Notes: a model not told the origin generated them from the letters alone. 64,000 bases of DNA from UMGS1889 sp964540575 (GCA_964540575.1 CAZINI010000003.1:1-64000); one strand, 5' to 3'. Positions 16,956 through 26,124 are shown, counted from the stretch's first letter. A program made the numbers and translations.

Positions 16956-18316
16956 TGTCTGAAAAAAAGCCCAGCAGCTGGAGACGGCTGGATAATGCGG
17001 CGAAAATTTTCCCGTCCACGAGCGAGAAAACCGATACCCGTGTTTTCCGATTTTCCTGTGAACTGACCGAGCCTGTTGACCCCGAAACGCTGCAAAAGGC
17101 GGCGGATAAGGCGATAAAGGATTTCCCGCATTTCCTGAGTGTTATGAAAAAGGGTTGGTTCTGGTATTATCTGGAAAGCTGTGACCTGCCGCTTATTGTC
17201 CACGAGGAAAACAGAGCACCTTGTTCTCAGCTTTATTATCCGGGACAGAAAAATCTGCTTATCGACATTTCCTATTACAGATGCAGGATAAATCTTGAGA
17301 TATACCACGTTTTGTCCGACGGAACGGGAGCGATACAATTCCTGAAAACTCTTGTGTGCAGCTATCTTACCATGCTCCACGGGGACGAGTGGGAGAAGCG
17401 TCCGATAATCGACTATGACGCTTCCCGCACGGAACGTTCGGCGGACAGCTTTCAGAAATATTACAGCAAGGTCAAGGGCGAAAAACGCAAGCGTGTCCGC
17501 CGTGCATACAATATCAAGGGCGAAAAGCGGGAAACGGAAGACCTTCGTATGATAGAGGGAATAACCTCCGTCAAGGCGGCAATCGAGGCGGCTCACAGCT
17601 ATAACACCACCCTGACCGTTTACCTGACGGCAGTGTTCATCGAGGCTATCCGTGAGGAAATGACCGTCCGCAAGGAAAAATATCCCATTGTGCTGATGGT
17701 TCCCGTTAATCTCAGAAACTATTTCAGCTCGGAAACGGCGACAAATTTCTTTGGAATGATAGCGGTGAAATACGATTTCAAGACTCAGCCCGATGATTTT
17801 TCGTCAATTATCGAAGCTGTTTCCGAAACCTTTAAAACGGAGCTGACAAAAGAACGGCTGTCTGTCAGAATGAACGAGCTGGCGGCTCTGGAACACAATC
17901 CCTTCGTGAGAATCGCACCCATCGGGTTTAAAAATATCTGTCTGAAAGCCGCAAGGCATATCAAGGACCTTGGCGAAACTGCTGTGGTTTCCAACATTGG
18001 CAGAGTGAAAATGCCCGAGCAGCTACTGCCGTATATACGAATGTTCGATGTTTTTGTCAGCACGCTGAAAATTCAGCTGCAGCTTTGTTCCTTCGAGGAC
18101 AAGCTTGCTTTGTGCTTTTCCTCGGCGTTCACGAGCTCGGATATTGAGCGGAGATTTTTCCGCAGGCTTGCCGCTCATGGGCTGAATATTGAGATACGCT
18201 GTTCGGACATAGACGAGCTGCCCGAAGCGGAGCAGCTGTCCGAGGAGGAATTGCAGCCGGAGGAAACGGCTGATATTCCCGAGGATAATTCGGATGAAAC
18301 GTCGGAAGAAAGTTAA
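16955..18316 (+). CDS. Condensation-type acyltransferase-like protein
   Basis: 453 residues of the CoA-dependent/condensation-domain acyltransferase fold, the same superfamily as alcohol O-acetyltransferases, wax-ester synthases and NRPS condensation domains. The catalytic signature HxxxDG is present as HVLSDG (118-123). A C-terminal acidic tail rich in Glu and Asp (about 425-453) is probably disordered. No carrier-protein or NRPS domain is attached. It starts inside the stop of the upstream esterase and is followed 15 bases later by a zinc-ribbon membrane protein. The acyl donor and acceptor cannot be read from sequence; an acetyl or short acyl transfer at the membrane is a guess from context. 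Confidence 0.72.
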   Translation: MSEKKPSSWRRLDNAAKIFPSTSEKTDTRVFRFSCELTEPVDPETLQKAADKAIKDFPHFLSVMKKGWFWYYLESCDLPLIVHEENRAPCSQLYYPGQKNLLIDISYYRCRINLEIYHVLSDGTGAIQFLKTLVCSYLTMLHGDEWEKRPIIDYDASRTERSADSFQKYYSKVKGEKRKRVRRAYNIKGEKRETEDLRMIEGITSVKAAIEAAHSYNTTLTVYLTAVFIEAIREEMTVRKEKYPIVLMVPVNLRNYFSSETATNFFGMIAVKYDFKTQPDDFSSIIEAVSETFKTELTKERLSVRMNELAALEHNPFVRIAPIGFKNICLKAARHIKDLGETAVVSNIGRVKMPEQLLPYIRMFDVFVSTLKIQLQLCSFEDKLALCFSSAFTSSDIERRFFRRLAAHGLNIEIRCSDIDELPEAEQLSEEELQPEETADIPEDNSDETSEES

Positions 18317-18331
18317 GAAAGGATTACGGAT

Positions 18332-18997
18332 ATGCTCTATTGTGAGAAATGCAAGGTGTATGTCAGCGGTCAGAAAACTGTCTGTCCTCTTTGTCAGAAT
18401 GAGCTTTCGGGAGCATTCAGTCCCGAGGAGGAGGTATTTCCGAAGCTGAAAAAGCCAAAGTATTCGGGACATTTCCTTATGCGGCTGATAACGTTTATCG
18501 CCATAGCAGCGGCGGTTATCGTGACTTCTCTGGATATAATGCTTCCCGGAGATGTGAAATGGTCGCTCTTTGCGGACGCCGGAATTTTCTGTGCATGGCT
18601 TTGCATAATCGTCGGGATAGCAAGGCGTCACAACGTTATAAAGAAGATAACCTTTGAACTGCTGATTGTCACCTTACTTTCCATATTATGGGACGTAAAC
18701 ACAGGCTGGCACGGCTGGTCGCTGGATTACGTTCTGCCCTGCTGCTGTGCGGCGGCGATGATAGCCACGGCGGTTTTGTCCCTGATTTTCAAGCCGCAGG
18801 CGAGGGAAGCACTGTTTCATCTGGTGCTGAACGGGCTTTACGGAATTATCCCGCTGTTTTTCCTGTTTACCGACAGGCTGAACATTGTTTATCCGTCCAT
18901 GATATGTGCGGCGATCAGCATCGTTTCGCTGGCGGCTATTATACTGTTTGACGGAAAGAGGATAAAAGAGGAGCTTACAAGGCGGCTTCATGTTTGA
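18332..18997 (+). CDS. Zinc-ribbon multi-pass membrane protein (DUF6320-like)
   Basis: 221 residues. An N-terminal zinc ribbon (CEKCKVYVSGQKTVCPLC, residues 4-21) is followed by about six hydrophobic segments from residue 48 to 210. This matches, from memory, the DUF6320 family, members of which sit beside esterase/acyltransferase pairs as here. It is the third gene of the operon that starts at 16023. It may hold the acyltransferase at the membrane or move its product; no direct evidence shows which. A strong hairpin terminator follows within 70 bases. Confidence 0.7.
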   Translation: MLYCEKCKVYVSGQKTVCPLCQNELSGAFSPEEEVFPKLKKPKYSGHFLMRLITFIAIAAAVIVTSLDIMLPGDVKWSLFADAGIFCAWLCIIVGIARRHNVIKKITFELLIVTLLSILWDVNTGWHGWSLDYVLPCCCAAAMIATAVLSLIFKPQAREALFHLVLNGLYGIIPLFFLFTDRLNIVYPSMICAAISIVSLAAIILFDGKRIKEELTRRLHV

Positions 18998-19016
18998 ATA
19001 TTCCAAAACGATGCGG

Positions 19017-19068
19017 TTTGCCGTTTGGTATCGGTTAAGGAGTTACCGGTACCGAGCGGCAAACTTTT
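19017..19068 (+). terminator. Terminator of the esterase/acyltransferase operon
   Basis: TTTGCCG (19017-19023) pairs with CGGCAAA (19057-19063); inside, GGTATCGGT pairs with ACCGGTACC. A CTTTTCTC tract follows. Confidence 0.8.
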
Positions 19069-19155
19069 CTCATTTCACTATTTGCAGAACGAAGTGAAAA
19101 AAGGGGTGTCATTTTTAGAATTAACACAATTATCATAATAATTTGCTGCATTTGC

Positions 19156-19184
19156 TTGATTTTAGTCTGATAATCTAGTATAAT
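19156..19184 (+). promoter_or_regulatory. Promoter of the ABC transporter-methionine run
   Basis: TTGATT at 19156-19161, 17-bp spacer, TATAAT at 19179-19184. It is the only clear promoter I see ahead of nine tightly packed genes ending at 28498. Confidence 0.65.
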
Positions 19185-19217
19185 AGTAGTATATTGTTTT
19201 TGAAAGGGGCTATTATT

Positions 19218-19865
19218 TTGGATCTGACAAAGCTGCTGCCCATTCTTGCGGAGGGCTTCCTTGTTTCCATAAAAATATTTTCACTGACACTGCTGTTTTC
19301 CATTCCGCTGGGGTTTGTGGTTTCTGCACTGAAAATGTGCAAAATACCGCCTGTTCGGTGGATAATCAACGCATACATACTGATAATGCGGGGAACTCCG
19401 CTTATTTTGCAGATAATGTTCATCTACTTCGCCCCCACCATGCTGTTTAAGGCTGATGCACCGCCCGACCGTTTCTGGGCGGTAATTGTGGCGTTCAGCA
19501 TAAACTATGCGGCGTATTTTGCGGAGATATTCCGAGGGGGAATTCAGGCAGTTCCCAAGGGACAGTTTGAGGCGGCTCAGATACTCGGTTTCAGCAAAAT
19601 GCAGACATTTTTCAAGATAACGCTTCCACAGGTCATAAAAACCGTGCTTCCGTCCATCGGAAACGAGGTCATTACACTGGTCAAGGATACGTCCCTTGCA
19701 CAGGTAATTGCCGTGTCGGAGCTGTTTGCGTTGGCGAAAAAGCAGGCGTCAACACAGTTCTCGGTAATGCCGCTGTTTGTGGCGGGCGTGTTCTATTTTG
19801 TGTTCAACTGGCTGGTAACGCTGCTCTTCGATCTCGGCGAGAAAAAGCTGAACTATTACAAGTAA
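19218..19865 (+). CDS. Polar amino acid ABC transporter permease
   Basis: About 215 residues of the HisM/GlnP permease family with roughly five membrane helices. The ABC coupling motif EAAQILGFSKMQTFFKITLP is complete. The start is taken as TTG at 19218, eight bases after AAAGGGG; an earlier in-frame TTG at 19194 lies upstream of that ribosome site. The ATPase partner begins 13 bases after its stop. No extracellular substrate-binding protein is encoded next to it, although such importers need one, so it must be supplied from elsewhere. The amino acid is unknown; the downstream methionine genes make a sulfur amino acid conceivable. Confidence 0.88.
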   Translation: MDLTKLLPILAEGFLVSIKIFSLTLLFSIPLGFVVSALKMCKIPPVRWIINAYILIMRGTPLILQIMFIYFAPTMLFKADAPPDRFWAVIVAFSINYAAYFAEIFRGGIQAVPKGQFEAAQILGFSKMQTFFKITLPQVIKTVLPSIGNEVITLVKDTSLAQVIAVSELFALAKKQASTQFSVMPLFVAGVFYFVFNWLVTLLFDLGEKKLNYYK

Positions 19866-19878
19866 GGGGGAATTTGAA

Positions 19879-20661
19879 ATGGCTATGCTTGAGGTGCGAA
19901 ATCTTCGGAAATGCTACGACGATCTTGAGGTCATTTCCGATATTTCCTTTGACGTGAACGAGGGCGAGGTGCTTTCGGTAATTGGTCCGTCCGGCTCGGG
20001 AAAATCCACTATGCTCCGCTGCATTAATCAGCTGGAACGGATAACCTCGGGCAGCGTCTGCGTTTGCGGCGAAAATATGATTACGGGCGAAAAAAACGGC
20101 GAGGCTGTTTATGCGTCCGCCGAGGTGCTTAAAAAAATTCGCCGAAATGTGGGGCTGGTTTTCCAGAATTTCAACCTGTTTCCGCATTTTTCCGTGCTTC
20201 GGAATATCACCGAGGCTCCCGTCAGCGTGCTGAAAATCTCCAAGGAGGAAGCGGAAGCAAAGGCTATGGAGCTGTTGGGAAAGATGGGTCTTGCGAACAA
20301 GGCAAAGAGCTATCCCTGCGAGCTTTCGGGCGGTCAGCAGCAGCGTGTTTCCATTGCGAGGGCGTTGGCGTTAAGTCCTCAGATGCTTTTCTTTGATGAG
20401 CCCACAAGTGCTCTTGACCCCGAGCTTACGGGGGAGATACTTGCGGTCATAAAGGAGCTTGCCGCCGAGAAAATGACAATGGTCATCGTCACTCACGAGA
20501 TGGCGTTCGCAAGGGACGTTTCCGACCGTGTTATCTTTATGGACGGCGGAGTTATCGTTGAGGAGGGCGTTCCGTCCGAGCTTTTCGGAAATCCAAAAAA
20601 TGAACGCACCAAACAGTTCCTGAAACGTTATTCGGAAAATACTTTCAAGGGAGATAAGTAA
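19879..20661 (+). CDS. Amino acid ABC transporter ATP-binding protein
   Basis: 260 residues of the GlnQ/HisP type. Walker A GPSGSGKST, Q-loop VFQNFNLFPH, signature LSGGQQQRVSIARAL, Walker B MLFFDEPTSALDPE and the switch His in VIVTHEM are all present. It powers the permease encoded just upstream at the cytoplasmic face. An AAGGGGG ribosome site precedes the ATG. The next gene, a FakA-like domain, starts one base after the stop, so transcription and translation are linked. Confidence 0.93.
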   Translation: MAMLEVRNLRKCYDDLEVISDISFDVNEGEVLSVIGPSGSGKSTMLRCINQLERITSGSVCVCGENMITGEKNGEAVYASAEVLKKIRRNVGLVFQNFNLFPHFSVLRNITEAPVSVLKISKEEAEAKAMELLGKMGLANKAKSYPCELSGGQQQRVSIARALALSPQMLFFDEPTSALDPELTGEILAVIKELAAEKMTMVIVTHEMAFARDVSDRVIFMDGGVIVEEGVPSELFGNPKNERTKQFLKRYSENTFKGDK

Positions 20662-20662
20662 A

Positions 20663-20914
20663 ATGCTTGAATTTAAATATGACACCCAGCTGCTCATTGA
20701 GGGCGAGGGGCTGGACGAGGACGAAATAGACGAATATATCAAGGCAAATTTCAAGGGGGACAGTCTGCTTGCGGTGGGCGATGACGACCTTATCAAGATA
20801 CATTTCCACACCAATGAGCCGTGGAAGCTGCTTGAATATTGCTCCACTCTCGGGGAGATTTACGATATTGTTATCGAGGATATGGACAGGCAGTCGAGGG
20901 GGCTGAAAGGATGA
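20663..20914 (+). CDS. Orphan FakA/YloV-like domain protein
   Basis: 83 residues that match a segment inside FakA (DAK2-fusion protein YloV), the fatty acid kinase: YDTQLLIEG, then GDSLLAVGDDDLIKIHFHTNEPWKLLEY. In full-length FakA this region follows the ATP-binding DhaL domain and precedes the DegV-like partner-binding part. Here neither flank is present, so it cannot be a kinase alone. It has a good start signal (AAGGGAGATAAGTAAA before the ATG) and overlaps the next gene by 4 bases, so it looks like a real stand-alone gene rather than debris. Function unknown; it may bind an acyl-carrier partner or small ligand. Confidence 0.75.
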   Translation: MLEFKYDTQLLIEGEGLDEDEIDEYIKANFKGDSLLAVGDDDLIKIHFHTNEPWKLLEYCSTLGEIYDIVIEDMDRQSRGLKG

Positions 20915-21294
20915 TAGTGTGTCCTTTCTGCGGCGGCGAAGCAAGGGCGGGGGCGGTTTATTCTCCGCCCGGCAGAGGCATTTACGGCTCCCGTCTTGAA
21001 TGGTACAGCGAGGAGGATCTGCAGACGAAGTTTCCGACGCCGACAGCATGCTATACATTCTCATATCATTTTGATAAAACGAATTTTTCGGTGGGATATT
21101 TCTGCGGGAATTGCCAGAAGATCTTTGCGGCATTCGATGTTGACGAGCCGGTTCTTCCTAACAGTTATGAAGATGATGGAGAGGAAATTACAGACGAGAT
21201 AGCCAAGAAAATATGTCCGAAATGCAAAGCGGAAATTGATTTCGATTATTATAGATGCCCTGAGTGTGGGAACGAAAATTTTTATCGGAAATGA
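20911..21294 (+). CDS. Small double zinc-ribbon protein
   Basis: About 127 residues with CPFCGG at the N-terminus, a central CGNC and a C-terminal CPKCKAEIDFDYYRCPECG ribbon. The first part resembles DUF6487-type zinc-ribbon proteins (recognition from memory, not firm). The start at 20911 overlaps the stop of the FakA-like gene (ATGA). No catalytic motif is visible. Function unknown. Confidence 0.72.
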   Translation: MIVCPFCGGEARAGAVYSPPGRGIYGSRLEWYSEEDLQTKFPTPTACYTFSYHFDKTNFSVGYFCGNCQKIFAAFDVDEPVLPNSYEDDGEEITDEIAKKICPKCKAEIDFDYYRCPECGNENFYRK

Positions 21295-21303
21295 GGTTTT
21301 TAT

Positions 21304-22842
21304 ATGGCAGTATTTAAAGCAGCTGCAATATTTTCCGACCATATGGTATTGCAGCGGAATAAAAGCGTAAGAATATTCGGCGAGGGCGAGAACGGGAGAA
21401 AAATAACTGTCCGATTTAATGGACAGGTAGTTTCCGCTTCGGTCATTGACGGGGAATGGACGGCGATGCTTTCTCCCATGGCTGCGGCTGACGGGCTGAC
21501 TATGAATATTTCCGATGGCGAAAGCGAAATTACATTTTCCGATATTGCCGTAGGAGAGGTGTGGCTTGCGGGCGGACAGTCCAATATGGAGCTGGAGCTG
21601 CAAAACTGCGAAAACGGCTGGGACGAGCTTCACAAGATAGAAGCCGACCCCGACAGCGTAAACGTGAGATTTTATTATACCGAAAAATACCCCTGTGTTG
21701 ATGATGAACTGACCGAAAAGGAGTCCCACAAATGCTGGAGCAGACCCGACAAGGAAAATTCCCGCTGCTGGTCGGCGGTAGGATATTTCTTCGGCAAAAA
21801 GCTTTCTGAGGACTTGGGCGTGACAGTGGGCGTTATCGGCTGCAACTGGGGCGGAACCTCCGCATCAGCGTGGATCTCCAAGGAACGGCTTGCTTCCGAC
21901 GTTGACACCAACGAGTACAATCTCGATTATGACAAGGCTATGGAGGGCAAGACCTACGAGCAGTATCTTGAAGATTTGGAGGATTACCGCCGCTGGGAGG
22001 CTGACTGGACGCCGAAAATGCAGAAAATGTATCATGATAATCCCAACACAAAGTGGGAGGACGTTATTGCAACGCTGGGTCCAAACCGCTATCCCGAGCC
22101 GCTGGGACCTCGTTCGCCGTTCAGGGCGGGCGGCGTTTATCAGTCGATGATACAGCGTGTTGCACCGTATACGATGGCGGGAGCCATATATTATCAGGGG
22201 GAAAGCGACGACCACCGTCCCGAGGGCTATTACAAGCTGATGAAGATGCTTGTCGAGCAGTGGCGTTCCGACTGGAAGGACGACAGGCTGCCGATAATTA
22301 TGGTGCAGCTGCCTATGTTCTGCTACGAGGGCGAAGACAGACGCACCAACTGGAGCGTTATCCGTGAGGCACAGGAGAGAGTGTTCAACACCGTGAAAAA
22401 CACGGGTCTGGCGGTCATTTCCGAGTACGGCGAGCATAACAACATTCACCCCGTAAAGAAGGAACCTGTGGGAAATCGTCTGGCTATGCAGGCGGAGTGG
22501 GTGGTTTATGGGACACTATCCGAGGGCGAAGCGTGTGCACCGTCCTTTGAAAGCTGCCGTTCAGAGAATGACGAAATTATCTGCAAAATCGCCCACTGCG
22601 GAGCGGGTCTGACCGTTTCGGGGGACGTTTCCGAGATACTTTGCGAGATTGCGGGGGAGGACAAGAAGTTCGTCCCCGCCGACAAGCTGAACGTTCGGGG
22701 CAGCGTTCTGACGGCTTCCTCCGAGAAGGTGAAAGAGCCTTGCTATCTGCGGTACAACTGGGCTAACTGGTGCAGCGTGCAGATTTTCGGCGGAAACGGA
22801 ATGCCGCTTATGCCGTTCAGAACATCGGCTGACGACGAATGA
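21304..22842 (+). CDS. Sialate O-acetylesterase family (SASA) protein
   Basis: 512 residues. The SGNH-type nucleophile motif GQSNM (91-95, Ser93) sits in WLAGGQSNMELEL. The oxyanion Gly in GCNWGGTSASAW, YYQGESD and the distal His in NIHPVKK complete the active site. Members remove O-acetyl groups from sialic acids or from xylan and other glycans. There is no signal peptide, so it should act on imported sugars in the cytoplasm, though no sialic-acid catabolic genes are nearby. It lies within the long co-directional run and overlaps the next start by 4 bases. Confidence 0.88.
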   Translation: MAVFKAAAIFSDHMVLQRNKSVRIFGEGENGRKITVRFNGQVVSASVIDGEWTAMLSPMAAADGLTMNISDGESEITFSDIAVGEVWLAGGQSNMELELQNCENGWDELHKIEADPDSVNVRFYYTEKYPCVDDELTEKESHKCWSRPDKENSRCWSAVGYFFGKKLSEDLGVTVGVIGCNWGGTSASAWISKERLASDVDTNEYNLDYDKAMEGKTYEQYLEDLEDYRRWEADWTPKMQKMYHDNPNTKWEDVIATLGPNRYPEPLGPRSPFRAGGVYQSMIQRVAPYTMAGAIYYQGESDDHRPEGYYKLMKMLVEQWRSDWKDDRLPIIMVQLPMFCYEGEDRRTNWSVIREAQERVFNTVKNTGLAVISEYGEHNNIHPVKKEPVGNRLAMQAEWVVYGTLSEGEACAPSFESCRSENDEIICKIAHCGAGLTVSGDVSEILCEIAGEDKKFVPADKLNVRGSVLTASSEKVKEPCYLRYNWANWCSVQIFGGNGMPLMPFRTSADDE

Positions 22843-24554
22843 AAACGCTTCTCACGGCGATAAATGCCAAGTATATCCACACGAACATTGCAGTTCGGCT
22901 GATAAAAGGATATGCGGAAAAGCGTGGTATTTCGGGCATTGAGATAGCCGAGTTCACCATAAATGAACAGATAGGGGATATTCTTCGGGGGATAGTCCTC
23001 CGCCGTCCCGAACTGCTGGGATTTTCCTGTTACATATGGAATATCGGCATGATAAGGCAGCTTTGTGTGATGGTGAAAATCATTCTCCCCCATGTGCGGA
23101 TAGTGCTGGGAGGACCCGAAGTGTCCTATCGTCCCGAGGAGATCTTGCGGGATATTTCCTGCGATTATGTTATCTCGGGGGCGGGCGAGGAGGCTTTTTC
23201 TCGGCTGATAAGCTGCCTGCAAAAGGGCGAATGTCTCCATAATATCGGCGGTATTTCGGGGAAAAATTCGGACGGTTCGGTTTTCTCAAACAAAAATATT
23301 TCCCCTGTGGATATGGCTTTGCTGCCCTTTCCTTACGATGATTTAGGGGAAACAGAGCATAAGATATGCTACTATGAAGCGTCAAGGGGCTGTCCGTTCG
23401 GGTGCAGCTATTGTCTTTCATCGGCGGACAGAAATGTTCAATTTGCTCCCATAGAAAAGGTGAAATCGGAGCTGAAACGGTTCATTGACGCAAGGGTGAA
23501 GCAGGTGAAATTCGTTGACAGAAGCTTCAACTGCCGTGCGGATCTTTCCGAGGAAATTATCCGATTTATCATTGAAAATGACAATGGAATAACTAACTTT
23601 CATTTTGAAATAGAAGCAATGCTTATCACCGAAAGCTTCATCTCCCTGATGAATTCTGCAAGGTGTGGACTGTTTCAGCTGGAGATAGGAGTGCAGTCGG
23701 TAAACCCCGAAACACTGGCGGCGGTGCACCGAAAATCGGACTTTTCGCTGCTGTCCGAGCAGGTTGGACGGTTACTGAAACCGCAAAATGTTCACATTCA
23801 TCTTGACCTGATAGCGGGGCTGCCGCTGGAGGACATTCACAGCTTTCGGCAGTCCTTTGACAGGGTGGCGGCACTGTCGCCCCATCAGCTGCAGCTGGGC
23901 TTTTTGAAGATGCTTCGGGGGAGCGGTCTGGAGATGGAAGCGGAAAGGTACGGCATAAAATATTCAACCTTTCCGCCCTATGAGGTGCTGTCCACCGACT
24001 GTCTTTCATACGAGGACATTTGCCGTCTGAAACAGGTGGAAGCTGCCTGCGAGCTGTTTGTGAATTCGGGACGGTACTGTCATTCAATTAAGCTGCTTAT
24101 GACGGCTTATGACAGCCTGTTCGATTTGCTGTCGGCGTTGGGCGATTTCTCGGAGGAATGCGGAAAGCCGCTGTCGGCACACAACAAGCTGTCCCCCTAT
24201 GAGCTGCTTATATCGTTTGCGGAAAACCGTACAGAGATAGTTCCCGAGCATATAAAGGCGGCGGCAAAGCTTGATTTTCTGCTGCACGAGCGGCCGAAAA
24301 ATTCCCCCGATATTTTCGATGGGAATATGCTTTCCCGTGATGAAATTTACAATGCGTTGGTGCGGGAAAATCTTTGCGGACTGCTTGACAATCCCGATGG
24401 ACTGACTGCAAAGGAGCTTTTCGGTTATGTGCATCTTGAAAAATTTCCCGTAGAACCATTCAGCTTCGAGGAAAAACCCGCTGTTGTCCTGTTTGATTAC
24501 AGATACAGAGATATGCGTGGAAATTCGGAATTTATTTTGATTGGAGAAAAATAA
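22839..24554 (+). CDS. B12-binding radical SAM protein (DUF4080 type)
   Basis: 571 residues. An N-terminal cobalamin-binding-like domain (from KTLLTAINAKYIHTN, through LGFSCYIWNI and VLGGPEVS) is followed by a radical SAM core with the 4Fe-4S motif CPFGCSYC (CxxxCxxC) near residue 185. The C-terminal third fits DUF4080. Such enzymes use S-adenosylmethionine and often cobalamin for methyl or carbon-skeleton chemistry; the substrate of this family is not known. The ATG is within the stop of the upstream gene, and metF starts two bases after its own stop. Sitting directly before metF/metH, it shares the B12/SAM theme. Confidence 0.85.
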   Translation: MKTLLTAINAKYIHTNIAVRLIKGYAEKRGISGIEIAEFTINEQIGDILRGIVLRRPELLGFSCYIWNIGMIRQLCVMVKIILPHVRIVLGGPEVSYRPEEILRDISCDYVISGAGEEAFSRLISCLQKGECLHNIGGISGKNSDGSVFSNKNISPVDMALLPFPYDDLGETEHKICYYEASRGCPFGCSYCLSSADRNVQFAPIEKVKSELKRFIDARVKQVKFVDRSFNCRADLSEEIIRFIIENDNGITNFHFEIEAMLITESFISLMNSARCGLFQLEIGVQSVNPETLAAVHRKSDFSLLSEQVGRLLKPQNVHIHLDLIAGLPLEDIHSFRQSFDRVAALSPHQLQLGFLKMLRGSGLEMEAERYGIKYSTFPPYEVLSTDCLSYEDICRLKQVEAACELFVNSGRYCHSIKLLMTAYDSLFDLLSALGDFSEECGKPLSAHNKLSPYELLISFAENRTEIVPEHIKAAAKLDFLLHERPKNSPDIFDGNMLSRDEIYNALVRENLCGLLDNPDGLTAKELFGYVHLEKFPVEPFSFEEKPAVVLFDYRYRDMRGNSEFILIGEK

Positions 24555-24555
24555 T

Positions 24556-25416
24556 ATGAAAATTTCAGAAATGTTCGGAAAGGGAAAAACCATCTTTTCT
24601 TTTGAGGTTTTTCCGCCGAAAAAGAATATGCCCGTTGATACCATATATGAAACGCTGGACGGTCTGAAGGATCTGAATCCCGCATTTATCAGCGTTACCT
24701 ACGGTGCAGGCGGAAATGCTGCCGACCGCACCACCTGTGAGATAGCGGCTGCTATCAAGCACAAGTACGGCATTGAGTCCGCTGCACATCTTACCTGCGT
24801 AAATAACAGCAGGGAGGATATTATCAAGATTCTTGGGGATTTTAAGGAGTGCGGCGTTGAAAATATCCTTGCTCTCAGGGGCGATATTAACCCGAATGTT
24901 CCTCCCAAGGACGATTTCAAGTATGCCAGCGAGCTTATCACCTTTATAAAGGAACACGGCAGCTTCGGAATTTCGGGTGCCTGCTATCCCGAGGGACATT
25001 TGGATTCGGAAAATATGGTGGCGGACATTATCAATCTGAAAAAGAAGGTGGACGCAGGTGCGGAGCATCTTATGTCACAGCTTTTCTTTGATAATTCCTG
25101 CTTTTACAGCTTCCTTGAAAAGGCGAGGATAGCAGGCGTGAATGTGCCTATCGAGGCGGGAATTATGCCTGTTACAAACAAGAAATCCATCGAGCGAATG
25201 GTTTCAATGTGCGGGGCAAGTCTGCCGTCAAAATTCAGCAAGATGATGCAGCGTTACGAAAACAATCCCGAAGCACTCAGGGACGCAGGCATTGCCTATG
25301 CTATTGACCAGATAGTTGACCTTATTTCCAACGGTGTTGACGGAATCCATCTTTATACGATGAATAATCCATACGTTGCGGGAAAGATAAGCGAAGCCAT
25401 TTCGTCTTTATTGTGA
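24556..25416 (+). CDS. metF: Methylenetetrahydrofolate reductase
   Basis: About 286 residues, normal for bacterial MetF. It reduces 5,10-methylene-THF to 5-methyl-THF, the methyl donor for methionine synthase, with FAD as cofactor. FSFEVFPPK at the N-terminus, VTYGAGG, ILALRGD and the GISGACYPEGH stretch are family hallmarks. ATG at 24556 follows GGAGAAA, which itself lies inside the end of the radical SAM gene; the in-frame TTG at 24541 is less likely. It is followed by the MetH activation protein and metH, forming a complete methyl-transfer module. Confidence 0.95.
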   Translation: MKISEMFGKGKTIFSFEVFPPKKNMPVDTIYETLDGLKDLNPAFISVTYGAGGNAADRTTCEIAAAIKHKYGIESAAHLTCVNNSREDIIKILGDFKECGVENILALRGDINPNVPPKDDFKYASELITFIKEHGSFGISGACYPEGHLDSENMVADIINLKKKVDAGAEHLMSQLFFDNSCFYSFLEKARIAGVNVPIEAGIMPVTNKKSIERMVSMCGASLPSKFSKMMQRYENNPEALRDAGIAYAIDQIVDLISNGVDGIHLYTMNNPYVAGKISEAISSLL

Positions 25417-25443
25417 TATATTATTCCAAAACGGAGAAACTAA

Positions 25444-26124
25444 ATGATAAAAATTGAAAAAATCGACCGTGGCGAGGCGTTTCGCTATCTGGGATATAGC
25501 AGGAATGCTGTCCCCGACGAAAGGATAGCCGAGCTTGCGGACGTTTGTGAGAAGGAACTGCTTGCTGCGATCCAGCCGAAGCTTGTTTATCGTATCTTTG
25601 ATATTGAGGATAATAACGGCAGCTCCGTGCGGCTGACGGGCTGCGGATTTTCTCTTGACGGCAGGGACATTTCCGAGCATTTATCGGGCTGTGTCAAGGC
25701 GGTGCTGATGGCGTGCACTCTTTCGGCGGGGACGGACAGGATAATCCGCAAAGCCGAAGTCACCGATATGACCAAGGCGTTCATTATGGACGCTATGGCA
25801 AGTGCCGTTACAGAGCAGGTCTGCAACGCCGCCGAGGAGGAGATATTCGCAAATGTTACGGGATTTTTCCGCACATGGCGTTTCAGCCCCGGCTATGGGG
25901 ATTTCCCGATAGACGTTCAGCGGGATTTTCTGGAAATACTGAATGCACCAAAGCAGATAGGTCTTTGTGCAAATGAGAGCAGCCTGCTGACGCCGAGAAA
26001 ATCCGTAACGGCGGTCATTGGGCTTTCGGAAAGCGAAATTCCGAGAAAAAAACGAGGCTGCGGAAGCTGCCGAATGAAAGATACCTGCACATTTCGCAGA
26101 AGGGGAGATAGATGTGAATTTTAA
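25444..26124 (+). CDS. Stand-alone methionine synthase activation-domain protein
   Basis: 226 residues equivalent to the C-terminal reactivation domain of cobalamin-dependent methionine synthase, which binds SAM and re-methylates oxidised cob(II)alamin. The RFSPGYGDFP stretch (about 142-151) is the SAM-binding signature. A Cys cluster follows at the very C-terminus (CGSCRMKDTCTF...C), not part of the classic domain; it could hold a metal or Fe-S centre. The gene overlaps metH by 11 bases, so the two parts should be made together. Split arrangements occur in Firmicutes. Confidence 0.88.
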   Translation: MIKIEKIDRGEAFRYLGYSRNAVPDERIAELADVCEKELLAAIQPKLVYRIFDIEDNNGSSVRLTGCGFSLDGRDISEHLSGCVKAVLMACTLSAGTDRIIRKAEVTDMTKAFIMDAMASAVTEQVCNAAEEEIFANVTGFFRTWRFSPGYGDFPIDVQRDFLEILNAPKQIGLCANESSLLTPRKSVTAVIGLSESEIPRKKRGCGSCRMKDTCTFRRRGDRCEF

